Made by a program: the position numbers and the translations under genes
Shown here: positions 1 to 5,706 of the stretch, piece after piece
Layout of the letters: every line of letters begins with the position of its first letter
Position numbering within the stretch: position 1 is the first letter of the stretch
Source of the DNA: Brachybacterium sp.
Lineage (GTDB): Bacteria; Actinomycetota; Actinomycetes; Actinomycetales; Dermabacteraceae
NCBI GenBank assembly: GCA_027322375.1
Contig: DAHVRS010000024.1
Coordinates: 1-5,706, forward strand
Length of the DNA stretch: 5,706 nucleotides
Direction: 5' to 3'
Notes under the pieces: model-generated
Database searches by the model: none
What the model saw: the letters and a program-made list of their open reading frames with translations, nothing else
Told to the model about the DNA's origin: nothing

Positions 1-183
1 GTCTCGATCCCGCAGGCGATCATCTTCTTCGATGACCGGGAGGAGAACGTCACCGCCGCCCGCGCGCTCGGGATCGACGCGCACCTCTGGCCCAGGAACG
101 GCGAGGAGCATCCCGAGGGGACCGAGCACGGCACCGTCCTCGCCCGCCGGATCCTCACCGAGCGCGGCATCTCGCTGGACTGA
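1..183 (+). CDS. HAD-superfamily hydrolase, C-terminal fragment (5' end outside window)
   Basis: The frame is open from the first base and ends at TGA 181-183, leaving 60 residues. Near its start it carries IIFFDDREENV followed by AARALG and a terminal HLW. This matches the HAD-superfamily motif IV block, where a hydrophobic strand ends in two acidic residues (D11, D12) that coordinate Mg2+, followed by the usual N-V-x-x-A-R-x-x-G helix. In this family the enzyme uses an N-terminal nucleophilic Asp to cleave phosphate or halide esters; that Asp and the cap domain lie upstream of the window, so the substrate cannot be inferred. The frame stays open and uses codons like the complete genes nearby. 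It ends 134 bp before ettA on the same strand with no hairpin visible between them, so co-transcription is possible but not shown. The HAD call is fairly secure; the subfamily is open. Confidence 0.75.
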   Translation, partial: VSIPQAIIFFDDREENVTAARALGIDAHLWPRNGEEHPEGTEHGTVLARRILTERGISLD

Positions 184-221
184 GCACACAAGTACATCGG
201 GTCCGGACAGGCGCGGCGGGG

Positions 222-227
222 TAGAGT
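222..227 (+). promoter_or_regulatory. Candidate -10 element (TAGAGT) upstream of ettA
   Basis: TAGAGT fits the actinobacterial TAnnnT -10 pattern and is one of the few AT-containing hexamers in the GC-rich gap between the HAD gene and ettA. It would place transcription start near 234, giving a leader of about 84 nt for ettA. No convincing -35 hexamer lies 16-18 bp upstream, so the call rests on the -10 alone and is tentative. Confidence 0.3.
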
Positions 228-235
228 CGACCACC

Positions 236-277
236 GTGACGACTCCCGCGCGGCGCCGCGTCGCGGCGCGCCGGTGA
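236..277 (+). other. Possible 13-codon Arg-rich leader ORF ahead of ettA
   Basis: A GTG at 236 opens a short frame reading VTTPARRRVAARR and ending at TGA 275-277, 40 nt before the ettA start and not in its frame. Five of its 13 residues are Arg. The GTG lies 8 nt after the candidate -10 box, so it could be translated from an almost leaderless 5' end; no clear Shine-Dalgarno sequence precedes it. The same stretch can form an all-GC hairpin (253-258 with 264-269, loop 259-263). Arg codons arise easily by chance in DNA this GC-rich, so this is a hypothesis rather than a supported gene. Confidence 0.2.
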
Positions 278-305
278 GCGACCCGTACTCCGACCACCTT
301 TCGAC

Positions 306-310
306 AAGGA
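306..310 (+). promoter_or_regulatory. Ribosome binding site of ettA (AAGGA)
   Basis: AAGGA sits 7 nt before the TTG at 318. It supports TTG as the start codon, and the start is confirmed independently by the conserved EttA N-terminus MAEFIYTM that this codon gives. Confidence 0.7.
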
Positions 311-317
311 CACCACA

Positions 318-2000
318 TTGGCAGAGTTCATCTACACGATGTACAAGGCCCGCAAGGCCGTGGGCGACAAGGTCATCCTCGATGACGTCTCCATGAGCTT
401 CTACCCGGGCGCGAAGATCGGCATGGTCGGCCCCAACGGCGCCGGCAAGTCGACGATCCTGAAGATCATGGCAGGGCTGGACCAGCCCTCCAACGGCGAG
501 GCGCGCCTCAGCCCCGGCTACAGCGTGGGCATCCTCCTGCAGGAGCCGCCGCTGGATGAGTCCAAGACCGTCCTGGAGAACGTCCAGGAGGGCATGGGCG
601 AGCTGTTCAAGAAGGTCCAGCGCTTCAACGCGATCGGCGAGGAGATGGCCGAGCCGGACGCGGACTTCGACGCGCTCATGGAGGAGATGGGCAAGCTCCA
701 GACCGAGATCGACGCCCAGAACGGCTGGGACCTCGACTCCCAGCTCGAGCAGGCGATGGACGCGCTGCGCTGCCCGCCCGGCGACGAGCCCGTCACCCAC
801 CTCTCCGGTGGTGAGCGCCGCCGCGTGGCGCTGTGCAAGCTGCTGCTGGAGAAGCCGGACCTGCTGCTGCTGGACGAGCCCACGAACCACCTCGACGCCG
901 AGAGCGTGCTCTGGCTCGAGCAGCACCTGAAGCAGTACGAGGGCGCCGTCATCGCGGTCACCCACGACCGCTACTTCCTGGACCACGTCGCCGAGTGGAT
1001 CGCGGAGGTCGACCGCGGTCACCTCTACCCCTACGAGGGCAACTACTCCACCTACCTGGAGAAGAAGGAGGAGCGCCTCCAGGTCCAGGGCAAGAAGGAC
1101 CAGAAGCTCGCCAAGCGCCTCAAGGAGGAGCTGGACTGGGTCCGCTCGAATGCCAAGGGCCGTCAGGCGAAGTCCAAGGCGCGTCTGGCCCGCTACGAGG
1201 AGATGGCTGCGGAGGCGGAGAAGACCCGCAAGCTCGACTTCGAGGAGATCACCATCCCGCCGGGCCCGCGGCTGGGCAATCAGGTCATCGACGGCAAGAA
1301 CCTCAAGAAGGGCTTCGGCGAGCGTCTGCTCATCGACGGGCTCTCCTTCTCCCTGCCGCCGAACGGCATCGTGGGCGTCATCGGCCCCAACGGCGTCGGC
1401 AAGACCACGCTGTTCAAGACCATCGTGGGCCTCGAGGAGCTCGACGGCGGCGAGCTGAAGATCGGCCAGAGCGTCAAGATCAGCTACGTCGACCAGAACC
1501 GCGAGAACATCGACCCGGAGAAGAACCTCTGGGAGGTCGTCTCCGATGGACTGGACTTCATCCAGGTCGGCAAGGTCGAGATCCCCTCGCGCGCCTACGT
1601 CTCCCAGTTCGGGTTCAAGGGCCCGGACCAGCAGAAGAAGGCTGGCGTCCTCTCCGGCGGTGAGCGGAACCGCCTGAACCTCGCGCTCACCCTCAAGCAG
1701 GGCGGCAACGTGCTGCTGCTGGATGAGCCGACGAACGACCTGGACGTGCAGACCCTCGGCTCGCTCGAGAACGCGCTGCTGGAGTTCCCCGGCTGCGCCG
1801 TGGTCGTCTCCCACGACCGCTGGTTCCTCGACCGCGTCGCGACCCACATCCTGGCCTACGAGGGCACCGAGGAGAACCCGGCGAACTGGTACTGGTTCGA
1901 GGGCAACTTCGAGTCCTACCAGCAGAACAAGGTCGCCCGCCTGGGCGAGGAGGCCGCGCGCCCGCACCGCGTGACCTACCGTCGCCTGACCCGCGACTGA
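318..2000 (+). CDS. ettA: Energy-dependent translational throttle protein EttA (ABC-F ATPase)
   Basis: A 560-residue soluble ABC-F protein, close to the E. coli EttA length of about 555. In E. coli, EttA binds the ribosomal E site and gates the first elongation steps according to the ATP/ADP ratio. The domains run in order: ABC1 with Walker A GPNGAGKST (38-46), an arm insertion around 91-140, signature LSGGERRR (162-169), Walker B with catalytic E187 and H-loop H216; the charged helical linker between the two ATPases (about 243-325, rich in Lys/Arg, expected to touch the P-site tRNA); ABC2 with Walker A GPNGVGKTT (356-364), signature LSGGERNR (445-452), Walker B with catalytic E470 and H-loop H499; and a basic tail ending YRRLTRD. 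All ATPase residues are intact and there are no membrane segments, so this is not a transporter. The start is TTG, chosen by the AAGGA site and the conserved MAEFIYTM. It probably has its own promoter and is convergent with the downstream minus-strand gene. The length, arm and linker favour EttA over Uup or antibiotic-resistance ABC-F proteins. Confidence 0.96.
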   Translation: MAEFIYTMYKARKAVGDKVILDDVSMSFYPGAKIGMVGPNGAGKSTILKIMAGLDQPSNGEARLSPGYSVGILLQEPPLDESKTVLENVQEGMGELFKKVQRFNAIGEEMAEPDADFDALMEEMGKLQTEIDAQNGWDLDSQLEQAMDALRCPPGDEPVTHLSGGERRRVALCKLLLEKPDLLLLDEPTNHLDAESVLWLEQHLKQYEGAVIAVTHDRYFLDHVAEWIAEVDRGHLYPYEGNYSTYLEKKEERLQVQGKKDQKLAKRLKEELDWVRSNAKGRQAKSKARLARYEEMAAEAEKTRKLDFEEITIPPGPRLGNQVIDGKNLKKGFGERLLIDGLSFSLPPNGIVGVIGPNGVGKTTLFKTIVGLEELDGGELKIGQSVKISYVDQNRENIDPEKNLWEVVSDGLDFIQVGKVEIPSRAYVSQFGFKGPDQQKKAGVLSGGERNRLNLALTLKQGGNVLLLDEPTNDLDVQTLGSLENALLEFPGCAVVVSHDRWFLDRVATHILAYEGTEENPANWYWFEGNFESYQQNKVARLGEEAARPHRVTYRRLTRD

Positions 2001-2028
2001 TCCGCGACTGATCCTGACCCGCGACTGA
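1986..2028 (+). repeat. Repeated ettA stop-codon segment (three copies of CGCGACTGA)
   Basis: CTGACCCGCGACTGA occurs at 1986-2000 and again, identical, at 2014-2028. A middle partial copy makes an 11-bp tandem unit, CCGCGACTGAT, at 1991-2001 and 2002-2012. The first copy encodes the last ettA residues and the stop. The later copies are out of the ettA frame (offsets of 11 and 28 nt) and do not extend the protein. It looks like a local slippage duplication at the gene end. Confidence 0.85.
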
Positions 2029-2043
2029 GCGGGCCCGGATCGG

Positions 2044-2081
2044 AGGGAGCCCCCGTGCACGGCGGTGCGCGGGGGCTCCTT
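2044..2081. terminator. Long GC-rich hairpin between convergent genes, likely bidirectional terminator
   Basis: Bases 2044-2060 pair with 2065-2081 around a 4-nt loop (GGCG): 17 bp including two G-U wobbles, with the core GGAGCCCCCG / CGGGGGCTCC. It lies 43 bp after the ettA stop and 33 bp from the stop of the minus-strand gene, where a shared terminator is expected. The trailing U-tract is very short on the plus strand (TT) and absent on the minus strand. It is therefore not a textbook intrinsic terminator, though U-poor hairpins are often reported at actinobacterial gene ends. Confidence 0.7.
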
Positions 2082-2114
2082 GCTGTCCAGCGGGCTCGGC
2101 GGCAGGGACAGCGC

Positions 2115-3740
2115 TCAGCGGGCGGGGGAGAGGGTCGCGACGACCTTCGGGGAGGGCGAGCCGGAGTCGGCGCCCGGCGAGATCTCCCGCGTGACCAGGA
2201 GCCGCTCGGCGTTCCCGCGGCCGAGGAAGGTGATCGTCCCGTCCTTGTCGACCTCGAGCACGCCGAGGCTGCGCGGTGCGCCGTCGCTCTCGGCCCACAG
2301 CTCGAGCACCTCCCCGTCGGGCACCACGACGCCCTCGGCCCGCAGCACCACCCCCTCGGGGGAGAGCACCGCCTGCCAGAGGCCGTTGTCGCTCGCGCCG
2401 CGCACCACCTGCGCGTCCTCCGCGACGGAATGCTCGGCCCACGCCTCGGAGAACGCCTCGGCCTCGGCCAGGCGGTGGCGGGAGTCGATGAGGGCCAGGG
2501 AGAGCAGGAGCACGGCGACGAGACCGAGGGCGAGCAGGCCGCGGGTCAGCCAGCGCTCCCGGCGGCCGACGGGCGCCGCCGCGCGGCGCGCACGGCGCCG
2601 CTCGCGCCGGCTGCTGCGGCGCTCGTCGGCGGGACGGAAGGCGAAGGCGGGCGCAGGATCAGCGGTGGGTGCGGAGGACATGCTCGTGGCCGACGTGCTG
2701 CTCGCGCTCGCCCCAGAGCCCGCAGCTCCCGTCCCCTCCGTCGGCAGCGGGATCTCCCCGGTGGTCGGCGTGCGCGGCAGCCCGCCGGGCAGGACCGGCG
2801 GACCCACCATGCGGCGCTGCGAATCGGTGCCGAGCACGGGCGTGGCGTAGTCACCGCGATAGGACGCCTCGGGCCCGCCCTGCCCGCCGGGCCCGCCCTG
2901 CCCGTCGGCCGCTGGTGCGGATGGCGCGGACTGCGCAGACGGCGCGAGCGGCGCCGGCGCAGCGAACCCGTCGAGCACCGGGCCCCGTAGATCGCGGGAC
3001 GGGGCCACGGCGGTGAGCACGGTGAGGCGGGCCGCGGCCTCGATCGCGTGGCGGTGCACGGCCGCCGCCTCCGCGGAGCCGGTCACCGTTCGCAGCCGCT
3101 CCTGCTCGCCGGGCAGCGCGAGGCCGAGCGCGTCCAGGGAGGCGAGACCCCGCAGCTCCGCGTTGGCCACTGGCCCGAAGGGCACCAGCTCGTCCAGGGC
3201 ACGGGCGAGCACGAGCGCGGCCCGGGGCCGGTCCGCCGCGGCGAAGCGTCCCTGTGCCGCGCCTTCGACGAGCGCCCGCTCGGCGGGGGACAGCGCGAGC
3301 AGCACCCGCAGCACTGCGAGCTCCCGGCGGTCCGTGGTGCGGTCCTCGGCATCGCCCATCTCGGCCAGCGAGGGCACATCGCCGGTGGGGCGGGTCGCGG
3401 TCGCGGTGCGCCGGGCCCGGTCCAGCACCGCGACGTCCCCGGGCAGACCGCTCGCCGCGAGCTGGCCCGCATCGCGCAGGCAGCTGCGCAGCACCGAGAC
3501 GGTCAGCGACTCCGCGCGCCGGGCGGAGCCGAGGAGGTGCAGGGCCAGGCCGTGCACACGCGGACCCAGCACGTCCACGAGAGCGGCCGCGGCGGCGCGG
3601 TCACCGCTGGCGCTGCGGCGCAGGAGCGTGCGCACCGGATCCAGCCGCTCCCCGAGGTCGAGCGTGTCCTCCGCCGCGGTCGGCGAGAGCGACGGCCCGA
3701 CCTCGGCCGCCTGCCACCCCGCGATGCGTCCCTGGCACAC
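2115..3740 (-). CDS. Membrane-anchored fusion of a degenerate ECF sigma-like domain with an RskA-like anti-sigma factor
   Basis: A 541-residue protein with this order, numbered from GTG 3740. Residues 30-96 resemble ECF sigma region 2 (LLRRSASGDRAA, then a PRVHGLALHLLGSARRAES pattern). Residues 138-185 resemble sigma region 4 (LSPAERALVE, later LVLARALDEL) but appear to lack most of the DNA-binding helix-turn-helix. Residues 193-261 resemble the RskA cytoplasmic anti-sigma helices (SLDALGLALPGEQERL). Residues 262-393 form a Pro/Gly/Ser/Ala-rich linker ending in an Arg-rich block (372-396), then a single TM helix at about 398-418. Residues 442-541 match the RskA C-terminal domain (LELWAESDG, SGSPSPKVV). 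The basic block before the TM predicts an inside N-terminus and an extracellular C-terminus, as in RskA. Only two Cys occur and there is no HxxxCxxC zinc motif. In known systems RskA sequesters SigK and is cleaved by membrane proteases. A role as a sensor or scaffold here is inference. The start is GTG 3740 (AGGGAG 8 nt upstream); GTG 3749 is an equal alternative. Confidence 0.8.
   Translation of the reverse strand: MCQGRIAGWQAAEVGPSLSPTAAEDTLDLGERLDPVRTLLRRSASGDRAAAAALVDVLGPRVHGLALHLLGSARRAESLTVSVLRSCLRDAGQLAASGLPGDVAVLDRARRTATATRPTGDVPSLAEMGDAEDRTTDRRELAVLRVLLALSPAERALVEGAAQGRFAAADRPRAALVLARALDELVPFGPVANAELRGLASLDALGLALPGEQERLRTVTGSAEAAAVHRHAIEAAARLTVLTAVAPSRDLRGPVLDGFAAPAPLAPSAQSAPSAPAADGQGGPGGQGGPEASYRGDYATPVLGTDSQRRMVGPPVLPGGLPRTPTTGEIPLPTEGTGAAGSGASASSTSATSMSSAPTADPAPAFAFRPADERRSSRRERRRARRAAAPVGRRERWLTRGLLALGLVAVLLLSLALIDSRHRLAEAEAFSEAWAEHSVAEDAQVVRGASDNGLWQAVLSPEGVVLRAEGVVVPDGEVLELWAESDGAPRSLGVLEVDKDGTITFLGRGNAERLLVTREISPGADSGSPSPKVVATLSPAR
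2871..2906 (-). repeat. 18-bp tandem duplication inside the fusion gene's linker
   Basis: Bases 2871-2888 and 2889-2906 match at 17 of 18 positions. On the minus strand the repeat encodes GQGGPG in tandem with a variant ending GQGGPE, within the low-complexity linker between the anti-sigma-like helices and the transmembrane helix. An in-frame 18-bp unit in a disordered spacer is likely a tolerated length polymorphism. Confidence 0.8.
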
Positions 3741-3745
3741 GTGCG

Positions 3746-3766
3746 TCACTCCCTGCGTCCTGGCAT
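3746..3766 (-). other. Possible mini-ORF MPGRRE overlapping a start of the sigma/anti-sigma gene
   Basis: On the minus strand, ATG 3766-3764 opens six codons (MPGRRE) and stops at TGA 3748-3746. A good Shine-Dalgarno (AGGA at 3775-3772 within GAGGAAG) lies 5 nt upstream, a better initiation signal than either GTG of the large gene has. Its stop overlaps GTG 3749 as GTGA, an arrangement typical of translational coupling. It could be a leader peptide setting translation of the large gene, or a chance occurrence in a short stretch. Confidence 0.25.
3749..3754 (-). promoter_or_regulatory. Ribosome binding site of the sigma/anti-sigma fusion gene (AGGGAG)
   Basis: AGGGAG on the minus strand ends 8 nt before GTG 3740 and decides the chosen start. 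A second site, AGGA at 3761-3758, stands 8 nt before the in-frame GTG 3749, so initiation three codons earlier is equally allowed. GTG 3788, further upstream in frame, has no such site. Confidence 0.5.
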
Positions 3767-3799
3767 GGTCTTCCTCACCGTCCCCCACGGCGGGCGCCC

Positions 3800-3805
3800 A
3801 TTGTC
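3800..3805 (-). promoter_or_regulatory. Candidate -10 element (GACAAT) for the sigma/anti-sigma fusion gene
   Basis: GACAAT on the minus strand matches TATAAT at four of six positions, including the important second A and final T. It would start transcription near 3793, about 50 nt before the gene. The hexamer 17 bp upstream (CACGAA) is a poor -35, so support is weak. Confidence 0.22.
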
Positions 3806-3891
3806 TCAGGTGACGCGAGTGCTTCGTGCCGCCGGTTGCCGTGCAGACGGCGCTCTCGCAGGTCGTGCATGGAATTCGGCGTGTCCTCCGG

Positions 3892-3897
3892 TACCTT
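3892..3897 (+). promoter_or_regulatory. Candidate -10 element (TACCTT) giving a leaderless glgP mRNA
   Basis: TACCTT fits TAnnnT and occupies exactly -12 to -7 relative to the A of the glgP ATG at 3904, the position expected when transcription starts on the start codon. No Shine-Dalgarno sequence precedes that ATG, which agrees with leaderless translation, common in actinobacteria. The -35 region (around 3868-3875, TGGAAT) is only weakly like the consensus. Confidence 0.4.
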
Positions 3898-3903
3898 GGC
3901 GCC

Positions 3904-5706
3904 ATGAAGCCGATCTCCACGATCACGGTGTCCTCCCGCCTCCCAGAAGCCCTCTCCCCGCTGCGCGAGCTCGCGCTGAATCTGCGCTGGAGCTGGCGCC
4001 GCCAGACCCTGGATCTCTTCCGGTCCCTCGACGAGAAGGCCTTCATCGACAGCGGCGAGAACCCGATCGCGATGCTCCCACAGGTGCCCGCCGGGCGACT
4101 CGCCGAGGCGGCGCATGACGAGGCCTTCCTCGCCCGCATGCGCGGCGAGGTCGGCGACCTGCGCACCTATCTCGACTCCGGCCGCTGGTTCCAGCGCACC
4201 GTGCCCGGCCCCGAGGGGCGCGGGGACGGCTCGACCATCGCCTACTTCTCGATGGAGTTCGGCATCACCCCGACCCTGCCGATCTACTCCGGTGGCCTCG
4301 GCACCCTCGCCGGCGACCACCTCAAGTCCGCCTCGGACCTGGGTGTGCCGCTGATCGGGATCGGCCTGCTGTACCAGTGGGGCTACTTCTCCCAGTCCCT
4401 GGACCGCAGCGGCTGGCAGCAGGAGGAGTACCGGCACAACGATCCCGAGACTCTCCCCGTCTCGCCGGTGCAGGATGCGGACGGGCAGCAGCTGCGCGTC
4501 CACGTCACCCTGCCCGGCGGCCGTGAGGTCCAGATCGCCGTGTGGCTGGTGCAGGTGGGGCGCGTCCCGCTGCTCCTGCTGGACACCGACGTCGAGGGCA
4601 ATGACGAGGAAGCACGGGCGATCACCGACCGTCTCTACGGCGGCGACCACGACCACCGCATCCTCCAGGAGATCGTGCTCGGCATCGGCGGGGTCCGGGC
4701 CGTGGAGGCCTTCACCGCGCTCGCCGGAGCACCGTCCCCGAGCGTCTTCCACCTCAACGAGGGCCACGCCGGCTTCTCCGGCCTCGAGCGCGTGGGCCGC
4801 CGCATGCAGGAGGGCGCCGGCTTCGCCGAGGCCGTCGCCGCGGTGCGGGCCGGGACCGTGTTCACCACCCACACCCCGGTTCCCGCCGGGATCGACCGCT
4901 TCGACGCCGCGCAGCTGCGCCGCTGCCTGGACGCCGACGAGCACGGCATCTCCCGCCTCATCCCCGCCCTGCCGGTGGAGGCCGCGCTCGCGCTCGGCAT
5001 CGAGGAGGGCGGGGACGTGTTCAACATGGCCCAGCTCGGCTTCCGCATCGCCCAGCGCGCGAACGGCGTCGCCCAGCTGCACGGCGCCGTCTCCCGCGGC
5101 ATGTTCCAGGACCTCTACCCGGGCTTCGACGTGCCCGAGGTGCCGATCGGCGCGGTCACCAACGGTGTGCACCGTCGGACCTGGACCTCCGCCGCGATGG
5201 ACGACCTCTTCGTCAAGGCGCTCGGGGACGTGGACATCTCCTCCCTCAGCGACTGGAGCGCGCTGGGCGCCCTCACCGACCACGAGCTCAGCCAGGCCAG
5301 GGACCACCTGCGCGCCGGCCTCGTCGCGATGGCCCGCGCGCATGTGCGCGACTCCTGGCTGCGCCGCGGCGCCGACGCGGCAGAGCTCGCCTGGACGAAG
5401 GACGTCCTGGACCCGGATGCGCTCACGATCGGGTTCGCCCGCCGCGTCTCCACCTACAAGCGCCTCACCCTCATGCTCTCCGACCCGGAGCGGCTGCGCC
5501 GCCTCCTGCTGGACGAGGAGCGTCCGGTGCAGTTCGTCATCGCCGGGAAGTCCCATCCCGCGGACCGCCCCGGCAAGGAGTTCCTCCAGCAGCTGGTGCA
5601 GTTCGCGGACGACCACGGCGTGCGCCACCGCATCGTGTTCCTGCCCGACTACGACATCCGCATGGCCTCCGTGCTCATCGCGGGCGCCGACGTGTGGCTG
5701 AACAAC
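3904..5706 (+). CDS. glgP: Alpha-glucan (glycogen/maltodextrin) phosphorylase, N-terminal 601 residues, 3' end outside window
   Basis: A GT35-family phosphorylase, releasing glucose-1-phosphate from the non-reducing ends of glycogen or maltodextrins with PLP as cofactor, in the cytoplasm. The frame is open without interruption from ATG 3904 to the window end, against about 850 residues for the full actinobacterial form. It begins with a DUF3417-like domain (about residues 15-100, with LRELALNLRWSW). The phosphorylase core follows: AYFSMEFG (113-120), the glycine loop GGLGTLAGDH (130-139), NEGHAGF (285-291), FTTHTPVPAG with H323, TNGVH (419-423), RRVSTYKR where R514 and K519 align with the phosphate-site Arg/Lys of muscle phosphorylase (R569, K574), and IAGKSHPAD. 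It stops at GADVWLNN, just before the segment expected to carry the PLP lysine, so that residue cannot be checked. The ATG fits the family N-terminus; an in-frame GTG at 3865 has no good ribosome site. It is divergent from the sigma/anti-sigma gene. Confidence 0.94.
   Translation, partial: MKPISTITVSSRLPEALSPLRELALNLRWSWRRQTLDLFRSLDEKAFIDSGENPIAMLPQVPAGRLAEAAHDEAFLARMRGEVGDLRTYLDSGRWFQRTVPGPEGRGDGSTIAYFSMEFGITPTLPIYSGGLGTLAGDHLKSASDLGVPLIGIGLLYQWGYFSQSLDRSGWQQEEYRHNDPETLPVSPVQDADGQQLRVHVTLPGGREVQIAVWLVQVGRVPLLLLDTDVEGNDEEARAITDRLYGGDHDHRILQEIVLGIGGVRAVEAFTALAGAPSPSVFHLNEGHAGFSGLERVGRRMQEGAGFAEAVAAVRAGTVFTTHTPVPAGIDRFDAAQLRRCLDADEHGISRLIPALPVEAALALGIEEGGDVFNMAQLGFRIAQRANGVAQLHGAVSRGMFQDLYPGFDVPEVPIGAVTNGVHRRTWTSAAMDDLFVKALGDVDISSLSDWSALGALTDHELSQARDHLRAGLVAMARAHVRDSWLRRGADAAELAWTKDVLDPDALTIGFARRVSTYKRLTLMLSDPERLRRLLLDEERPVQFVIAGKSHPADRPGKEFLQQLVQFADDHGVRHRIVFLPDYDIRMASVLIAGADVWLNN

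Noticed and set aside
833..1663. Open frame of 276 codons on the plus strand inside ettA
   Set aside because: It is out of frame with a fully conserved ABC-F protein and yields Arg/Gly/Pro-rich sequence without motifs.
1693..2442. Open frame of 249 codons on the minus strand spanning the ettA 3' end and the fusion gene
   Set aside because: It crosses the convergent hairpin and overlaps two supported genes in other frames, with no recognisable domain.
2055..2990. Open frame of 311 codons on the plus strand opposite the fusion gene
   Set aside because: It starts inside the terminator hairpin, has no ribosome site and gives a compositionally biased product, while the minus strand encodes recognisable RskA-type domains.
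3811..3840. ECF-type promoter (GCAACC with CGTC downstream, minus strand) suggesting autoregulation
   Set aside because: The spacer between AAC and CGTC is about 19 nt, longer than the usual 16-17, and the -35 is GGCAAC rather than GGAAC.
3865..3903. Alternative glgP start at GTG 3865
   Set aside because: Only AGG with a 2-nt spacing precedes it, and the added residues do not resemble the family N-terminus, which fits ATG 3904.
3741..4166. N-terminal extension of the fusion gene to ATG 4166
   Set aside because: The extension would overlap about 260 bp of glgP antisense and adds 142 basic residues without domain character; GTG 3740 or 3749 with ribosome sites is better.
3775..5628. Open frame of 617 codons on the minus strand opposite glgP
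   Set aside because: It is antisense to a clearly recognisable phosphorylase frame; its translation shows no family motif and is the product expected when GC-rich codons are read in reverse.

Overview
The window reads as chromosomal DNA from a high-GC Gram-positive bacterium (Actinomycetota). The evidence is the very GC-rich third codon positions, the non-ATG starts (TTG, GTG), the actinobacterial-type alpha-glucan phosphorylase with its N-terminal DUF3417-like extension, and the RskA-type anti-sigma architecture. A member of Micrococcales such as Brachybacterium is a guess from overall protein character, not a demonstrated assignment. No tRNA, rRNA, CRISPR array, insertion sequence or phage gene is visible.

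Layout. (1) Positions 1-183, plus strand: last 60 codons of a HAD-superfamily hydrolase. (2) Positions 184-317: intergenic leader with a candidate -10 box, a possible 13-codon Arg-rich leader ORF and the ettA ribosome binding site. (3) Positions 318-2000, plus strand: complete ettA, the ABC-F translational throttle ATPase, with a TTG start. (4) Positions 2001-2114: three copies of the ettA stop-codon segment, then a 17-bp hairpin between two convergent genes. (5) Positions 2115-3740, minus strand: a 541-residue single-pass membrane protein. It joins a degenerate ECF sigma-factor-like N-terminus to an RskA-like anti-sigma region, a low-complexity linker, a transmembrane helix and an extracellular RskA C-terminal-like domain. 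(6) Positions 3741-3903: divergent promoter region. (7) Positions 3904-5706, plus strand: first 601 codons of glgP, cut by the window end before the PLP-lysine region.

The genes do not form one operon. ettA (translation) and the sigma/anti-sigma fusion are convergent and share a terminator-like hairpin; the fusion and glgP are divergent and share a 163-bp control region. The most unusual item is the fusion gene. Its sigma part looks unable to act as a normal sigma factor and its anti-sigma part lacks the zinc ligands, so it may be a membrane sensor or scaffold built from a former sigma/anti-sigma pair. A six-codon mini-ORF lies just ahead of it, overlapping one candidate GTG start.
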